Source: Thiotrichales bacterium (lineage in GTDB: Bacteria > Pseudomonadota > Gammaproteobacteria > Thiomicrospirales > Thiomicrospiraceae). Taken from it: 64,000 bases of DNA. Of this stretch, positions 62,243 through 64,000 are shown piece by piece (position 1 is the first letter of the stretch; the number at the start of each line of letters is the position of its first letter). The translations under genes were made by a program, and so were the position numbers. The stretch covers positions 62,001 to 126,000 of the forward strand of contig JAFGXP010000017.1 of assembly GCA_016936535.1 (NCBI GenBank), given 5' to 3'. The notes under the pieces were generated by a model, which did not search any database, was not told the DNA's origin, and saw nothing but the letters and a program-made list of their open reading frames with translations.

Positions 62243-64000
62243 TTGAGTGACTCCCAGCTCCCGTCTTTTTCTGTGCATGCCTGGCAAACATTAATTGATT
62301 GCTTGCCTTGTCCTGTGGTGCTGTTACAACGCAACCCGCTTAGCCCCCATGATGAGCAGTTGGCGCTCGCAAACCAAGCCTTTCGACAAATCTTAACGCC
62401 AAACTTTACCTCCATGCTTAGCCGTCGTGATTGGTTTGCCGAACTCTTTCCCAATCCAGATGTTCGCAATACGCATGAACAACAATGGCAAAACCAGTTG
62501 AGTGTTGCGCAAGCGAATGCCTCGGCGGACAATGCATTTTCACCCCCCTGGCAATTGCCTTGCGACGACGGTCAGGATCGTTGGTATCGACTGTGCACCT
62601 CAAATCATTACCCCCTTCGGGACACCTTTCGATTCTTGCTGTTGATTCCTTCTGAACAGGAACCGCCGGACCCAAAACGGGCTGACGCCACATGTGCTGA
62701 GCCCACCGCCATGCCTTTTCAGGTTATTCCACAACAAAATCAAAAACTTGAGAATTTACTGCAACAAATTCAGCGCCTAGCCCGCGTTGGCTATTGGGAG
62801 TTGGAGCTCGAAAGTGGTCAGTTGTATTGGTCTGACGAAATCTATCGAATGTACGGAACCGAACCAGGCAGTTTTCAGCCCACCTTATCCTATTTGTTAA
62901 AAACCTCGATCGGCAAAGATGCTGTGCGCTTGCAACAAGCCTTGCAAGAGGCAATCCACAGTGGAAAGCAGCAACAGCTTACCCACCAAATTATGCGCAA
63001 AGACGGTACAGCGGCTACCTTAGAGTTGGCGGGATATATTGAATATGATTCGCAAGGTCGTCCGCTTAAGGCGATCGGCTCTTCCACCGATATCACTCAT
63101 CTAATGAATCTGCAGAACCAAAACAACGAGCTGGTGAAAATCATGGAACTGGCGCACTTGGAAATCTTAATTTACAGCTTAGAGCAACAATCTTATGTGT
63201 ATGCCAATCAAGATGCACTGCAAAATTTAGGCTACTCGCTGGAGGCATTATCTGAGCTACCACTTCAAGCCATTAATCCGGAACTCAGTCACGCTGGGCT
63301 GATTCACTTTGCGCAGCAGAAAGGCAAACATCCGAATAGGGACTTTGCGGTTTTAACCCAATTGCGTCAAGATGGCAGCCGTTATCCGGTGAAAGCCAAC
63401 CACCAAAGCATTCGTTTTCAAGAACAGGCTGCGATTGTGATGTTTCACACCGATATCAGCGAACTCAAAGCCGTAGAACAACGCCTGCGCGAACAGAATC
63501 AACTCTTTGAAAACATTCTACAAACGGTACCAACCCGAATTTTTTGGCAAGACCAAAATGGCGATTATCTGGGCGCCAATCAACCCTTTTTGGAAGATCT
63601 TAATTTAACGGACGTCAATCAGCTTCGCGGCAAAAATGATTTGCAAATTGCGTGGCCCTCAGGCCAAGGCGAAAACTATTTTCGTCAAGACATGGCCGTA
63701 TTGAAAAAAGGGGAACGCCTGGTTCAGGAAGAAGACGCTTTTGTTGACAGTCAGGGCAATATTCAGATTTGGCAACTGACTAAACTCCCCCTTCGGGATG
63801 CCAAAGGACGGATTACCGGCTTATTAGGTAGCTATCAAGATATCAGTAATCATCGGCTGCTGGAAATCAAACTGCGCGAACAAGCCCAGGTGTTACAGCA
63901 TCAAGCCTATCACGATGCGCTGACCAACCTCCCCAACCGAAGTTTACTCAGTGAACGCATTCAGCAGGCAATTCACCGCGCCCAGCGCAATGGCTCACAA
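62243..64000 (+). CDS. Multi-PAS diguanylate-cyclase-type sensor (GGDEF start visible; 3' end beyond window)
   Basis: The ORF was missed by the track because it begins with TTG and runs off the window. AAGGAG lies six bases before the TTG at 62243. The visible 586 codons hold an N-terminal PAS-like part (about 10-140), then PAS domains at about 180-290 (VGYWELELESGQLYWSDEIYRMYGTEPG), 300-415 (YANQDALQNLGYS) and 423-545 (NILQTVPTRIFWQDQNGDYLGANQ). At about 557 the GGDEF opener HDALTNLPNRSLLSERIQQAIHRA begins. Whether the GGDEF is catalytic, and whether an EAL follows, lies outside. No transmembrane helix is seen in the visible part, so it may sense cytosolic redox or light cues. Confidence 0.9.
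   Translation, partial: MSDSQLPSFSVHAWQTLIDCLPCPVVLLQRNPLSPHDEQLALANQAFRQILTPNFTSMLSRRDWFAELFPNPDVRNTHEQQWQNQLSVAQANASADNAFSPPWQLPCDDGQDRWYRLCTSNHYPLRDTFRFLLLIPSEQEPPDPKRADATCAEPTAMPFQVIPQQNQKLENLLQQIQRLARVGYWELELESGQLYWSDEIYRMYGTEPGSFQPTLSYLLKTSIGKDAVRLQQALQEAIHSGKQQQLTHQIMRKDGTAATLELAGYIEYDSQGRPLKAIGSSTDITHLMNLQNQNNELVKIMELAHLEILIYSLEQQSYVYANQDALQNLGYSLEALSELPLQAINPELSHAGLIHFAQQKGKHPNRDFAVLTQLRQDGSRYPVKANHQSIRFQEQAAIVMFHTDISELKAVEQRLREQNQLFENILQTVPTRIFWQDQNGDYLGANQPFLEDLNLTDVNQLRGKNDLQIAWPSGQGENYFRQDMAVLKKGERLVQEEDAFVDSQGNIQIWQLTKLPLRDAKGRITGLLGSYQDISNHRLLEIKLREQAQVLQHQAYHDALTNLPNRSLLSERIQQAIHRAQRNGSQ

Overview
The window looks like chromosomal core DNA of a gammaproteobacterium of moderate GC. 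The gene orders dapA/bcp, pepP-ubiH-ubiI with ygfB and zapA-6S RNA-fau, queG/tsaE-amiB and purM/DUF2066-hda are gammaproteobacterial. The mixture of a pyrophosphate-type phosphofructokinase, many periplasmic thioredoxin-fold proteins and a copper-supply cluster suggests a Thiomicrospira/Hydrogenovibrio-like sulfur oxidiser. That last placement is inference. I see no insertion sequence, prophage or CRISPR array.

Layout. 1-3.5 kb: bamC (partial) and dapA, facing away from a PrxQ-type peroxiredoxin and a PIN-PhoH ATPase. 3.5-5.6 kb: a LysR regulator and a K+ channel. 5.6-11.5 kb: two ubiquinone hydroxylases, pepP and ygfB, divergent from zapA, 6S RNA (ssrS) and 5-formyl-THF cyclo-ligase. 11.5-16.4 kb: amiB, tsaE, queG, dgt. 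16.5-24.8 kb: AsmA, DUF2062, proS, DUF3581, rbgA/ylqF and an XRE regulator preceded by a long gene-free leader. 25-28.6 kb: a minus-strand cluster with a small orphan protein, a short HlyD-like adaptor, a TolC-like channel, a SoxW-like thioredoxin and a TlpA-like protein. 28.6-36.9 kb: hda, DUF2066, purM, purN, DUF3108, dcd, gshB, ilvA. 37.3-41.2 kb: copper handling (TonB copper receptor, SCO1, PCuAC, unknown periplasmic protein). 41.4-52.5 kb: rpiA, a TlpA-like protein, thiE, hemL, hrpB, a DUF6502-like protein, mpl, rnd, a phosphofructokinase.

52.6-54.4 kb holds a tiny secreted Cys-rich peptide with KCG repeats that looks like an HvfA-type RiPP metallophore precursor. It sits next to an ECF sigma/RskA-type anti-sigma pair, with no MNIO modification enzyme in view. 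54.4-55.8 kb: ugd and tRNA-Arg(CCG). 56.6-62.2 kb: a light/DNA-repair operon of a photolyase/cryptochrome, DUF2256, a DnaQ-type exonuclease fused to GIY-YIG, an FeS (6-4)-type photolyase and, close behind, guaD. It is preceded by three 11-bp-spaced nTnTACAn repeats, which match the operator pattern of B12-dependent CarH/LitR photoreceptors. The window ends inside a multi-PAS GGDEF protein that the ORF track missed because it starts with TTG and runs off the end.

The two most promising signals for something undescribed are (i) the orphan HvfA-like precursor with the ECF/anti-sigma pair and (ii) the putative CarH/LitR-controlled repair operon.
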